Positions 1 to 10,148 of a stretch of 64,000 nt of DNA are shown here, one piece after another (position 1 is the first letter of the stretch; each line of letters starts with the position of its first letter). Origin of the DNA: Verticiella sediminum (lineage in GTDB: Bacteria > Pseudomonadota > Gammaproteobacteria > Burkholderiales > Burkholderiaceae_B). A program made the translations under genes and the position numbers. Below the pieces are notes generated by a model. It did not search any database and was not told the origin of the DNA. It was given only the letters and a program-made list of their open reading frames with translations. Location of the stretch: positions 1-64,000 of the forward strand of contig NZ_VLTJ01000029.1 of NCBI RefSeq assembly GCF_007558815.1, written 5' to 3'.

Positions 1-2728
1 GAACGTCGTAGACCTCGCTAATCGCCCCGTCAGCATCGCCGAGGGAGGCCTGCAGGTTGACCAGCATGACCGCGGATTCGAGCGTCGCGCGCTCGACCAC
101 CTGTACGCGCGTGGCCGCATCGTCGGCGGTTGCCTCGACCTCGGTCAAGCGCTGCGCCTGGCCGGCGGTGGTCTCTTGCAATCCGCTGACGGACGTTTCC
201 AGGTCGCCGGCGCGCGTGCCCAGCGTGGTGATCTGCTGGGCCTGGCTCGCCGTCGTGGTCTCGACGACGCTCACCCGCGACCAGGCGTCGTCGGCGACAG
301 TCTCCACCGCCGTCAGGCGGTGTGCCTGGTCGGCGCTGGCGTCCTGCAACTGCGTGACGCTGGAGGCGGTGCCCGCGGCCTGCGCCTCGACGCTCGTCAG
401 GCGCTGGGCGTGCTGCGCCGTCACGTCCTGCAGCACGGTTATCTGCGCCTGATAATCGCCGCTGGCGACGTTGAGCCGTTGCAGCGTACGGGCGTGGACC
501 GCCGACACCTCGCGCAGGTCCGTAATCGCGCCATCGGCATCGCCCAGGCTCGCCTGCAGGTTGACCAGGTGGAAGGCGTACTCGAGCGTCGTCTGCTGCA
601 GTCCGGTAATGGCTGTCTCGGCGCCATCCGCGCGTGTCGCCAGCGTCGTGAGCTGCTGCGCCTGCGCGATGGTGGTGGCTTCGACGACCCCGACACGAGA
701 CTGCGCATCGCCAGCCACCGTCTCCACCTCGGTCAGGCGCTGGGCGTGGCCGGCGCTCGCCTGCTCGACCACGCCAACCCGCGACTGCGCATCGTCTGCG
801 GCCATTTCCACGGCAGTCAGGCGCAGGGCATGCTGCCCCGTGGTCTGATCGAGCACCTGCACCGACGTCTCGACGTCGGCCGTGCGCGTCGTCAACGCCT
901 GCAGCGCGCTCGCCTGGTCTACCGTGGTCTCGCGCAGATCTTCTATCGAGCTGCCCTGCTCGCCGATGGCCGTGGTGATGGTGACCAACTGCTGGGCATA
1001 GCCGGCGCTCGTCGTCTCCAGCGACCCGATGCGCGAGGACTGCTGGCCCTGGACGGTCTGCAGTCCCGTGATCGCCGTCGCCTGCTCGGCGGTAGTCTGC
1101 TCCAACGACTGGGCGAGCGAGTGCGCATCGCCGGCGACAGTTTCGACGGTTTGCAGCCGGCTGGCCTGGTCTGCGGTAGCATCCTCCAGTTGCTCGACGC
1201 GCGATGTCGCGCCGGCGGACTGCACCTCCACCACTGCTAGGCGCGAGGCCTGGCCCGCCTGCACGTCCTGGATCTCGACGATCGACGCGGCGCGCTCGCT
1301 GTCGCGCACCTCCAGGCGCGAGATGCTGCGCGCATGGCCGGCGCCCAGCTCGCGCAGTTCGGTGATGCTGCCGTCGGTATCGCCGAGGGAAGCCTGCAGG
1401 TTCACCAGGTGCAGTTGATACTCGAGGCCAGCCTGCTCCAGCGCGGCCACGGCCGCAGCCCGCTCCGCGGCCTCGGCCACCAGGTCGCCTGCCAGTTGCT
1501 CGCCCTGCGCGATGCGCTGGCTGCGCTCGGACAGCAGTGCCTGCGCCGCCTCATCCTGCACGCCCGCAATGGCGCCCTGCAAGCCCTGGATCTGCCCGAC
1601 TTGGGCAGCGATCTGCGACTGCAGGTTGGCCGCAAGCGCTGTCCTCGCCGCTGCCTCGGCGGCTAGGTCGTCCGCAACCTGCTGGCCAAGCGCCGCACGC
1701 TGCGCGGCCTCGTCCTGCACATCCGATGCCAGTGCCTGCATATCCTGCGCCAATGCGCCCACGGCCTCACCCAGGCTCGCATAGTCGCCGAGCAGGGACC
1801 AGGCGGCGCTCGGCGGCTCGCTCCCCGTGGACGCCGCCACGGCCCGCCACAATTTGCCGCCGTGCGTGACGATATCGCCAGCGGCGTAGGCCATGCCCAC
1901 GTCCCAAGCGCCGGTGCCGAGGATGCCAGCGACCTCCGACGTCAGGGTATCGATGCGGGCGGACAACTGCGCATTGATGCCCGCGACGGCCGCCACGCGC
2001 TCGGCCGACTCGGCACTGAGATTGTTGGCCAGCCCCGTGTACTGCGCGATGCGCTGTGCCTCCTCGGCCAGCAGGGCCGCAGCCAGCCGCGCCGACTCCT
2101 GCGCCAGCGCGGCCTGCGTGCGCCGCTCCACGTCGTCGATCTCATCGCCCCAGTATTCAAGCTGGTATGAGAGCTCGAGTAGCGCCTGCGCCCGCGCGCT
2201 GGCCTCGGTCGCGACACGCGCGGCCACAGAGTTCGGGAGGCTCTCATCACCGTCGATCAGGTCGATCCTCGCACCGAGGTCGGCGTGCAGTTGGCCCTCG
2301 CGGATCGAACCCTGGAGCAGGTCCAGGACATAGTCCACGCCCTGGGCCACGATCACATGCTCGGCGATGTATTGCGTGCCACCGCTGGTGATGCTCGCCC
2401 GCACGCGCAGCCGTGGACCCTGCATCGTCTCTGCCTGCACCGTGCGCGCATTGCCGGTGCCGGTGAGCGTGGCGGCGCCCTCGACCACCTGCCACGTGAC
2501 CGTGCCGGTGATGCCCGTCAGCACCGCGGTCAGCGTCACCGTGGCCGGGCTCGGGCCGCCGGCCACAAACAGCACCTGGCTGTCGCTGGCCAGGATGCGC
2601 ACGCCGCGCACGGCCTCGATCGTCTCGCCCACCTCGGGCGGCAGTTGGTCGATCGGGATGATGCGCGCGATCGTGCGCTCCGGATCGGCCTGGAGGGCCA
2701 GGTCGCGCGGGTTCTGGATGGTTGCCAT
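1..2728 (-). CDS. Tail fibre / central tail protein with coiled-coil repeats (3' end outside window)
   Basis: An open frame of at least 909 codons starts at ATG 2728 and runs off the left edge; its start shares one base with the TAA of the upstream hub gene. The first ~150 residues look beta-rich. A segment around residues 275-315 (GAWDVGMAYAAGDIV, then KLWRAV, then AAWSLLGD) fits the small CBM5/12 chitin-binding-like fold often found on phage fibres. From about residue 320 onward it is a string of 14/28-residue heptad-like units of the QAQRLTEVETVAGDAQSRV type. A LVNLQASLGD module recurs three times. By position after the hub gene this is the receptor-contacting tail protein. Family assignment is by architecture, not a named homologue. 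Confidence 0.8.
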   Translation of the reverse strand, partial: MATIQNPRDLALQADPERTIARIIPIDQLPPEVGETIEAVRGVRILASDSQVLFVAGGPSPATVTLTAVLTGITGTVTWQVVEGAATLTGTGNARTVQAETMQGPRLRVRASITSGGTQYIAEHVIVAQGVDYVLDLLQGSIREGQLHADLGARIDLIDGDESLPNSVAARVATEASARAQALLELSYQLEYWGDEIDDVERRTQAALAQESARLAAALLAEEAQRIAQYTGLANNLSAESAERVAAVAGINAQLSARIDTLTSEVAGILGTGAWDVGMAYAAGDIVTHGGKLWRAVAASTGSEPPSAAWSLLGDYASLGEAVGALAQDMQALASDVQDEAAQRAALGQQVADDLAAEAAARTALAANLQSQIAAQVGQIQGLQGAIAGVQDEAAQALLSERSQRIAQGEQLAGDLVAEAAERAAAVAALEQAGLEYQLHLVNLQASLGDTDGSITELRELGAGHARSISRLEVRDSERAASIVEIQDVQAGQASRLAVVEVQSAGATSRVEQLEDATADQASRLQTVETVAGDAHSLAQSLEQTTAEQATAITGLQTVQGQQSSRIGSLETTSAGYAQQLVTITTAIGEQGSSIEDLRETTVDQASALQALTTRTADVETSVQVLDQTTGQHALRLTAVEMAADDAQSRVGVVEQASAGHAQRLTEVETVAGDAQSRVGVVEATTIAQAQQLTTLATRADGAETAITGLQQTTLEYAFHLVNLQASLGDADGAITDLREVSAVHARTLQRLNVASGDYQAQITVLQDVTAQHAQRLTSVEAQAAGTASSVTQLQDASADQAHRLTAVETVADDAWSRVSVVETTTASQAQQITTLGTRAGDLETSVSGLQETTAGQAQRLTEVEATADDAATRVQVVERATLESAVMLVNLQASLGDADGAISEVYDV

Positions 2729-4182
2729 TACAGCCTGACCTCCACCTCGACGGCCACGGTCGCCTTGAACCAGTCGCGCTGCAGGGACACGATCTGGCAC
2801 GCGCGGCCGGCCTCCAACCCGTATCGATTGCCGTACAGCACGACGCGCTCGCCCAGCTCGAACTGCAGCAATTGGGCAAACCCTGTCAGCGCCAGGCGGG
2901 CAATGCGCCCGTCCCCGTTGGCGAGCCGTCGCTGGCCCTCGGTCAGGGCGTCGGACTGCTTGAGCAACAGCGTGTCGATCTGCTCGCCGGCGCGCGATGC
3001 GTCGCCCACCGTGACCGTGAGCCACTCCTGCGCATAGCGGTCGCGGTACCGCGCCGGCACAATCTCGGCGATCTCCTGCCCGGGCGTCCAGTTGCGGCAG
3101 TATCCCAGTGTCACGCCATCGACCCGCCCACGAAATCCAGCCAGGCGCAGGCTCCCATCGAGGTAGTCGCCCGGCCGGATGACACGCAGGCCGGCCGTCG
3201 CCGTCGGCGGGGGCGGGTCCGCCTTGAGCAGCCGCAGTTGCCCGGTGCGGCTCGCCGCCACCTGGGCGCCGACACTCGCAGCCAGGCGCTGCACGGCGTC
3301 GCGCACGGTGATGCGCTCGGCCGAATACAGGCCAACGGGCTGCGGGTGGGCGGCGGCGAACGCATCGAAGTTCGCGCGGTCGATCTCGCCGGCGCCCAAC
3401 CGTTCAGCCTCCGGCCCATACGACGTCGCCAACAGCTCCACCAGCGGCCCGACGGTGTTGCGGTACACGCCACCGCTCTTGTCACCCTGCACGCTCATCG
3501 TGAGCAGGCCATCCGGCTGCTTGGCGACTGTGGCACGCGCGTTGGTGAGGTCCGCGGTGGCGTCAGCAGGCACCCCCCGATCGCGCAGCTCGATGATGCG
3601 TTCGATCGGACGGCTATGCACGCGCACCTGCTCGCCTGCCGTGTCCTCGACGCGCGGCGTGACGTTGTGACATTCGCCCATGCACAACGGCATGGGCTGC
3701 TCCGCATTCGGCCCGACGCCCAGCGTGCCATCGTTGGCCGGGTTGTTGAGGCGCTCCAGCACGTCGCGCAGCACCAGGTTGAGCGTGCGCGCGTTGCGCG
3801 GCTGCAGGCGGGCGACCACGCCGGCTAGGGCCAGACGGTAGTCAGCACGCGGCCAGGACACGTCGCCGATGTAGACCTCGATCCGCCGGTCCTGCCAGAC
3901 CACGGACAGCAAATCGTCGGCGTGGCCGCCAGTGTTGTCGATCTCGATGTCCCCGGCGCTCATGCGCGCCTGCGCGCCGTCCTCGGACAGGCTCTCGCTA
4001 AACGACGCACCGCCCTGCAGGATCGCGCGGTACGCACGGTTCGGCGCAACCTGATCATCCGGCGCCGTCACGTACGCACGCGACGACAGGTAGATCGGCG
4101 TATCGCCGGGCAACTCCACGAGCACGCAGCGAGGCACGCCGCTGGTGCGCAACCAGCGGTCGAATTGGGCGTCTGTGATCAT
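2728..4182 (-). CDS. Tail tip / baseplate hub-type protein
   Basis: 484 residues, between the tape measure (4-nt overlap) and the fibre gene (1-nt overlap), so almost surely co-translated. The N-terminal ~170 residues (MITDAQFDRWLRTSGVPRCV, then AGDIEIDNTGG and VEVYIGDVSW-like beta stretches) form a domain seen in siphophage tail tip proteins. The rest is rich in beta segments (VRDAVQRLAASVGAQVAAS, LRVIRPGDYLDGS) resembling hub modules that cap the tail tube. No enzymatic motif is visible. Position is the main evidence for function; the exact counterpart of lambda gpM, gpL or gpJ is not clear. Confidence 0.65.
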   Translation of the reverse strand: MITDAQFDRWLRTSGVPRCVLVELPGDTPIYLSSRAYVTAPDDQVAPNRAYRAILQGGASFSESLSEDGAQARMSAGDIEIDNTGGHADDLLSVVWQDRRIEVYIGDVSWPRADYRLALAGVVARLQPRNARTLNLVLRDVLERLNNPANDGTLGVGPNAEQPMPLCMGECHNVTPRVEDTAGEQVRVHSRPIERIIELRDRGVPADATADLTNARATVAKQPDGLLTMSVQGDKSGGVYRNTVGPLVELLATSYGPEAERLGAGEIDRANFDAFAAAHPQPVGLYSAERITVRDAVQRLAASVGAQVAASRTGQLRLLKADPPPPTATAGLRVIRPGDYLDGSLRLAGFRGRVDGVTLGYCRNWTPGQEIAEIVPARYRDRYAQEWLTVTVGDASRAGEQIDTLLLKQSDALTEGQRRLANGDGRIARLALTGFAQLLQFELGERVVLYGNRYGLEAGRACQIVSLQRDWFKATVAVEVEVRL

Positions 4183-7100
4183 GCTTCGATTGCCTGCCTA
4201 TGCAGCGCGCGGCTGGCGCTGTCCTCGACGGTGTTTGCGACGTGCGCCGCACCACGGGCAGTTGCTTCGGTGTTGTTGTCGACGGCCTTGACGACAGCCC
4301 CTTCAAGCAGTGCGATCCGGTCATTCAGTCGCCGGATCTCCGCGATCAGTTCCACGTTGCCCTGTCCGCGCCCGGACTGCGTCCAGTCCGGCATTGCGGC
4401 CAGCGCGCGGTAGCGCTGGGCCTCGGGCTGCGGCAGCACGGCCTCACCGGCGTGCAGCTCGGCGCGGTAGCCGTCGCGCGGGACCAACCACAGGCCGTCG
4501 CGGTGCGAGCCGTCGATGCCGGCGGACGCCAGAAACGCCCGCTTGGCGCCATCTGCGCCCCAGCGCTTGATATCCTCGATCCAGTGGGCCAGGCCGGCCG
4601 GATCCGGGTCGTGCCCCAGGTACTGCCGGTACCAGGTCGTGACGATGCTCGCGTCGAAATCGGCTTTGACCTGGTCCTGGGGCCGCTGACCCAGTTGTCC
4701 CTGCCAGTAATCGCGGCCGGCTTGGTCGCCCTGCCCGTAGCCGGCGTCCGCATACCAGCCCGAGACGATGTTGCCCATCGCGCCGGACAACACCGGCTGC
4801 AGTGCCGCGGCGATGCCCGCTGGCATGCCCTGCAGGAGCGCGGCAACATCGTGCAGCCGGTCGGTGTCCGAGGCCATGGCCGTGAGCATGGCCAGTTCGT
4901 GTTGGCTGGCCTGCAGGGCAGAGTGGTACTGCGCGTCGATCGCGTTATATGCGCGCTCGGCGATCACCTGCAACTGCGCCAATTGCTCGAGACTGCCCTC
5001 AGCCACGGCGAGCTGGCGATCCGCGTCAGCCTGCGCCCATGCGGCGAGGTCGCCGGCTGCGCCGGTCAGACGGTCGTAGGCGGACTGGTAGTCGCTGCCC
5101 GATGCCCCGTATTCGCGCCACAGGCGCAGCGCTGTCTCGAGCTGGCCCTGCACCCGGCCCATGGCGTCAAGATCGCCGACCTGAGCGCGCGCAATCGTGT
5201 CCATGAGCTGCCACTCGGCCTCTGCCGTACGCTGGCCCAGGGTGAGCGGAGAGAGGTCACCGACACTCAGGCTGTCGAGGTAGGAGCCGAGCGAGCGGCC
5301 CAGGTCGCGCATGCGCTCCGCGGCCTCGATCTCCGCGTTGTAGCGGTCGAGCTCGATGTCCGTCAGCTCGCTCGCCAGCTCGATCTGCTGCTCGTAGCTG
5401 CCCGTCGTCAGCCGCACCCACATCTCGGCCTCGCGCGCGCTGGCATAGCGCCCAGCGGCGCCGCTGGGATCGCCGGCCGCACCGGCCGCCTGAGCCGCTG
5501 CGATCCGATCGAGCACGCTGCCTGCCGTGCTCCGGATCGTGGCGAGCCGCCCCGCCTCCGTCGCCAAGCGCTGCACCAGGTCGTACTGGGCCCCGAAGGC
5601 TTCCTGCTGCGCGCGCTCGATCGCTGCGGCCTGTTCCTGGGCCGCGCGGATCGCCGCCTCCGCAGCGGCCTCCGCTTGTTGCTCCAGCGAGGCCATCCCT
5701 TCCTGCAACTGGCCGAACGCGCCGGCCAGGGCATACACACCAGCACGCGCCCGCAAGCCGGCGTCCGTGGTGGTATCCAGCCCTTCAACCAGCGAGCGCA
5801 ACTCCGCCACGCTGCCCGGCATGGCCAGGCCCAGACCCTCGAAGCCCTCGGCGACTTGCGCTTGCAGATGTGCGACCTTCTCCTCCTCGCTGTAGACGAG
5901 GTCGTAGTAGGTCTGCATGTTCGCCAGCAGCGGCTCGATGCCGCCGCTGAACTGCGCCAACTTCAAGCCCGCTTCGAGAGCGATGCCGGCCAAGTCCTCG
6001 AACGGCAGGCGCGTCAAGGCATCCCGGAACTGCGCCATCGCGTCGAGGTTCGCCGTGACGGCGGCCACGCCGGTCTCGTCAAGCGCCGATATGTCGAACT
6101 GGCCGAGGTAGTCGGCGAACGCGGTATCGAGCCCGGACATCTGCAGGCCGCGCAGCACGGCACGCTGCATTTCCAGCCCGAACTCGGCCGCAACGGTCTC
6201 TGCGTCCTTGACACCGGACAGGTCGCGCATGCCTCGCTGCCAGCTCAGCTCGTCAGCACCGGCGACCCAATCGGACCACACGAACGAACGCCCTTTATCG
6301 GGGCTCAACTCGTAGCCGCCTCCGAAATGCAGGTTCGACGCATCACCACCCAGGCGGGCCGCTAGGTCGCGCACGGAGTCACGCACGCCCGTGATTGTCT
6401 GGATCGTTTGACTTTCGTTCGGGTCGCCGCCGGAAGGCCCTCCGCTGCGGAAATACTGGCCGTCGGCGCCAACGGTGTATCCGCCGCCGTAGCGCGTCTC
6501 GCCAGAGCCGATCAGGCTGCCCAGGGCCGAGCCCAGCACCATGCCGATCGCCGCCCCGATAGGCCCGGCAGCCGTGCCGAGCTGGGCACCGAGCGTCGTC
6601 CCGGCGACCGCCGACGACGTCCCGATCATCATGCCGGCCGAGGCGCCCAGACCACCTCCCATGGCGGACTGGCCCTTGTTGCCGAACATGGAGCCGCCGA
6701 GGTACCCACCGATCAGGCCGGCACCAGCGGTAGCCAGCCCGCCGGCAGCACTGCTCATGCCGGTGGCACTGTTGTAGCCGCCGAAGCTGAAGATCGAGGA
6801 TGCCGGCACATTCGTGAACCAGCCGGTCAACCCTCCCGTGGTCCACTGGGGATTGGCAGCGATTAGTTGGGACAATCCGTCCCCGCCAGCGGCATACGCA
6901 GCAGAGCCAGGCGTGGCAGACGCCCAGTTCGCGTAGGACAAGGAACCCGGCAACGCCCCGCTACCGTACAGCATGCCGCTGACGCTGGACCCAAGGCTCG
7001 TCGAACCGCTGCCCGTCATCCCTGAATGCTGCAGGATGGACTGCTGCAACTGAGATCCGCCTGCCAAGCCGGCGACCTGCGCGATGAGCCGCACGACAAG

Positions 7101-10070
7101 CGGCTTCGCGAACGCCTCGTATGCCGCCGTCGCTAACGCAGTTTTCGCTGTCCGCTTCAGGTTGTCGCCAAAGGCCGACACGGCGTCCTGATCGCCGAGC
7201 GCCGCAAAGAACCCTTCCTGGAACGTCTCGCGCAGGCCATCAGCGGCCCGCATCCACTCCTGGGCCTCAGTCTGCACGCGCCTGCGGGTTTCAGCCTGGG
7301 ACTGCGCAACATCACCCAGCCACGCCAGTTTCTGCCGCAGTTCCAACTGACGGGTCAAGCCGTCGATGACGCCGGCCGTGTACTCGATTTCCTTCGCGGA
7401 TTCTTCGTTGGCGAGCTGGCGCCACAGCGTCTGCTCCTCGGTGGCGATACGGTCACGCAGGCGCGCCTGCTCGAGCATCTCCAGGTTGCGTGCGGCCCGC
7501 TGCTCATTGACATCCCAGGTGGCCGTTTGGTCGCTCAGACGCAGGTAGGATTCGTACAGGCTGGCGTTGGCGTCCAGGATGCTGTCCGAGTACGCCTTTT
7601 GCATCTCACGCGTGCGCTCTGCCGCCAACTGAGTTTTTTCGAGCGCATCCTTTTCCGCGAGCCGAGCGCGTACGCTGGCCTGAACCGCCCGCAGGCTGCC
7701 GTCCTTGTCGCGGGCCAGGCGACGCTCGAACTCGATCAGCTCTTTCTGCGCTTCGGTCACCGAGCCGTATGCGGCTGCCTCGACCTTGAGCGCCTCGATG
7801 CGGTCCTCGATGCCCTTCAGCAGCTTCTGGCCTTCGGTCTCGGCCGTCTTGCCGCCGGTGGCGGACGGAGACGTGTTCGCGAGGATGCGTTGCAGGCGCT
7901 CTCGATGTTCGGCGAGCTTCGCATCGTAGGCGGCCTGCGCCTGCGCATCGATGTTGGCCATGGCGGACTCGGCATACGCCAGAGACACGCCGCGTGCGAT
8001 CTCCAGTTGCAACTTCGCCAATGCTGCCGTGCGCGTGGTCAGGGCTGCTGTGGCGGCCTCTTGCTTCGCGAGATCGTCCAGCACCTTGACCGCACCGGCC
8101 TGGGCTTTGGCATCCTTGTCCTGGATCGCCTTTTCCAAGGTTTTGTAAGCATCGGTCTGCGAGCCGATGATACCCGCCAATTGCGCCTGCGCGTCATTGG
8201 CGCCCCTCGCGCGTGCCTGGTACTCGGCCAGCTCCTTGGCTGTCATGCCGATGACATCGCGCGATTCCGTGAGTCCCTTGACATGCTTGTCCCAGTCGGC
8301 GGCGGCCATACCGGTGGCGAGTTGCTGTGCTGACTGTGCAAGGCCACGTGTGGCGCCATTGGCCGCCTCAACTACCTCCTGGAACTGCTTGACGCGGTCG
8401 GCGGACGTGGCAACGCTCTGCTGCGCGCGCGCTGCCGCGCCAGCAGTACGCTCCAGGCCCGCCACAATGTGCGGGGCGGCGCCGCTGCCCCGAATGAACT
8501 GTTGGACCACGCCATCCAGATCGCGTACGCCGCTCCGGACATCTTGCAGTCCACGCTGGAACTCAGCGAACGCCTCGGGGTTCCGCAGCCGCGCGAGCGA
8601 CGGCACGCTGCCCTCGATATCGCGGAACGCCTGCGCGGCTGCGTCTCGGAAGTCCTCAAGTTGCTGTTCGGCGGCACGCAGTAGCGGCCGTCTCTGAGCT
8701 GCGTCGAGCTCCTGAAACGTCTTGACCTGCTCGTCGACGGCGCCGCCCATCTCCAGCAGCGAGCGCGTCGCCTCGTCGGCGTTGTCGCTGAATAGCAGGA
8801 AGCCGGCCGCTGTAGCCGCGGCAATGCCAATCAGCCCTGCAGGACCACCAAGCACACCGAGGGCCAGGCGTGCCGCCGCTGAGACGCCCCCCGAAGCGGC
8901 GGCCACGGCTGCCTTGGCCGCCGCCGCATTCCGATCCGCCGCGGCCTCCGCAGCACGCGCCGCAATGACGGTCTGGGCCGCTGCAGCCTCCTGTGCCGAG
9001 CCCCGTGCGGCTGCGAAGGACGCAGTAGCCGCCTGCGAGGCACTACGCGCTTTTACCTGCTCAGCCTCGGCCACGGCCAGATTCGCGGCCGCCAACGCCT
9101 GCACAGCCGGCCTGGTTGCGCTCGCCTCGACCCACTGGGCACGAAACGCCTTCGCCGCCTCCCATCCACCCTGCGACATCGTGCCGAGGGTCTTGACCAA
9201 ATAGCCCGCGGCCAGCGTTCCTCCAGCCGCCCCCAACAACCCGAGATTCTCTGTCGCGAGGTCGATGGCCGACACGAGCATATCCGTAGCTCCGGTGGCC
9301 TCGTTCAGCTCATTGATGCGCATGCCCAGCCGATCCCAGCCGCGCGTCATCGCGTCGGCCACGCTCGTCTTCATCTTGTCGGCCTCGGCGCCGAGGTTCT
9401 CCATCTGGCTCGTCACCGTCATGAGCTGCTGCACGCTCAGTCCGCCATTCTGGACCATCTGCATGAGCTGGCCGTTGGTAACGCCGAGCGAGTCAGCCAG
9501 CGCCTGCGCCAACCTCGGGGACGCGTTCAGCACTGCCAGGTACTGATCCATCCCCATCTTGCCGTTGAGGATGGACTTGGACACCGCATCCACGGCGGAT
9601 CCAGTCTTCTCGGCGTCCGCCGCTGCGATGGTCAGCCCGTATTGCATGGTCGCGACGAGATCGGCGGCGGACTGGGACTGATACCCCAGCTCGCGGAGAC
9701 TGCCTGCCGTGCGTGCGTACACCTCCACCCCGTCGGCCACGCTACGGTACGTGCGTCCGGCCGCGTCCACCAGGCGCTCCTGCACCGCCAGGTACTCAGT
9801 GTGCGAGCGGGTCGCGCCCTCCAGACGGCTCTGGAGCTGCCCGAACTCGTCGGCCAGGCCGATGACCTTGCCAACCGCGAGGATGCCTGCCGCCGACCGA
9901 GCCATGTTGCCGATCATCGTGCGCGTGCGCTCGGTCGCAGCCGAGGCGCGATCCATCGCCGCTTCCGTCTCTTTCGCGAACTGGCCCGCGTGCATGGACG
10001 CGAGATTCAGCCCACGCCGCAGGCCGCTCTCGTCGGCAGTGAGCGTGACGCCGATGCGTTTGTTGGTCAT
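4179..10070 (-). CDS. Tail tape measure protein
   Basis: About 1963 residues if started at ATG 10070 (MTNKRIGVTLTADESG); an upstream in-frame ATG at 10139 would add 23 residues of poor quality. Long alanine-rich helical stretches alternate with a hydrophobic segment (GLIGIAAATAAGFLLF) and a Gly/Ala-rich block (GLGASAGMMIGTSSAVAG and onward), as in tape measures that set tail length and insert into the host membrane. Near the C-terminus a DUF4214-like segment (WYRQYLGHDPDPAGLAHWI) is followed by GYRAELHAGEAVLP, the common tape measure ending. It follows the G/GT chaperone genes, which package it during tail assembly. Confidence 0.93.
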   Translation of the reverse strand: MTNKRIGVTLTADESGLRRGLNLASMHAGQFAKETEAAMDRASAATERTRTMIGNMARSAAGILAVGKVIGLADEFGQLQSRLEGATRSHTEYLAVQERLVDAAGRTYRSVADGVEVYARTAGSLRELGYQSQSAADLVATMQYGLTIAAADAEKTGSAVDAVSKSILNGKMGMDQYLAVLNASPRLAQALADSLGVTNGQLMQMVQNGGLSVQQLMTVTSQMENLGAEADKMKTSVADAMTRGWDRLGMRINELNEATGATDMLVSAIDLATENLGLLGAAGGTLAAGYLVKTLGTMSQGGWEAAKAFRAQWVEASATRPAVQALAAANLAVAEAEQVKARSASQAATASFAAARGSAQEAAAAQTVIAARAAEAAADRNAAAAKAAVAAASGGVSAAARLALGVLGGPAGLIGIAAATAAGFLLFSDNADEATRSLLEMGGAVDEQVKTFQELDAAQRRPLLRAAEQQLEDFRDAAAQAFRDIEGSVPSLARLRNPEAFAEFQRGLQDVRSGVRDLDGVVQQFIRGSGAAPHIVAGLERTAGAAARAQQSVATSADRVKQFQEVVEAANGATRGLAQSAQQLATGMAAADWDKHVKGLTESRDVIGMTAKELAEYQARARGANDAQAQLAGIIGSQTDAYKTLEKAIQDKDAKAQAGAVKVLDDLAKQEAATAALTTRTAALAKLQLEIARGVSLAYAESAMANIDAQAQAAYDAKLAEHRERLQRILANTSPSATGGKTAETEGQKLLKGIEDRIEALKVEAAAYGSVTEAQKELIEFERRLARDKDGSLRAVQASVRARLAEKDALEKTQLAAERTREMQKAYSDSILDANASLYESYLRLSDQTATWDVNEQRAARNLEMLEQARLRDRIATEEQTLWRQLANEESAKEIEYTAGVIDGLTRQLELRQKLAWLGDVAQSQAETRRRVQTEAQEWMRAADGLRETFQEGFFAALGDQDAVSAFGDNLKRTAKTALATAAYEAFAKPLVVRLIAQVAGLAGGSQLQQSILQHSGMTGSGSTSLGSSVSGMLYGSGALPGSLSYANWASATPGSAAYAAGGDGLSQLIAANPQWTTGGLTGWFTNVPASSIFSFGGYNSATGMSSAAGGLATAGAGLIGGYLGGSMFGNKGQSAMGGGLGASAGMMIGTSSAVAGTTLGAQLGTAAGPIGAAIGMVLGSALGSLIGSGETRYGGGYTVGADGQYFRSGGPSGGDPNESQTIQTITGVRDSVRDLAARLGGDASNLHFGGGYELSPDKGRSFVWSDWVAGADELSWQRGMRDLSGVKDAETVAAEFGLEMQRAVLRGLQMSGLDTAFADYLGQFDISALDETGVAAVTANLDAMAQFRDALTRLPFEDLAGIALEAGLKLAQFSGGIEPLLANMQTYYDLVYSEEEKVAHLQAQVAEGFEGLGLAMPGSVAELRSLVEGLDTTTDAGLRARAGVYALAGAFGQLQEGMASLEQQAEAAAEAAIRAAQEQAAAIERAQQEAFGAQYDLVQRLATEAGRLATIRSTAGSVLDRIAAAQAAGAAGDPSGAAGRYASAREAEMWVRLTTGSYEQQIELASELTDIELDRYNAEIEAAERMRDLGRSLGSYLDSLSVGDLSPLTLGQRTAEAEWQLMDTIARAQVGDLDAMGRVQGQLETALRLWREYGASGSDYQSAYDRLTGAAGDLAAWAQADADRQLAVAEGSLEQLAQLQVIAERAYNAIDAQYHSALQASQHELAMLTAMASDTDRLHDVAALLQGMPAGIAAALQPVLSGAMGNIVSGWYADAGYGQGDQAGRDYWQGQLGQRPQDQVKADFDASIVTTWYRQYLGHDPDPAGLAHWIEDIKRWGADGAKRAFLASAGIDGSHRDGLWLVPRDGYRAELHAGEAVLPQPEAQRYRALAAMPDWTQSGRGQGNVELIAEIRRLNDRIALLEGAVVKAVDNNTEATARGAAHVANTVEDSASRALHRQAIEA

Positions 10071-10148
10071 GGATGCGCGCAATGAAAGGCCCCGCTCGCA
10101 GGCGAGGCTAGTGGTCAAACTCAGTTGTGACGCGAGCATCTGGGGCAG

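Noticed and set aside
4200-6365. 721-codon plus-strand frame opposite the tape measure
   Set aside because: Antisense shadow; the minus-strand tape measure has clear family motifs.
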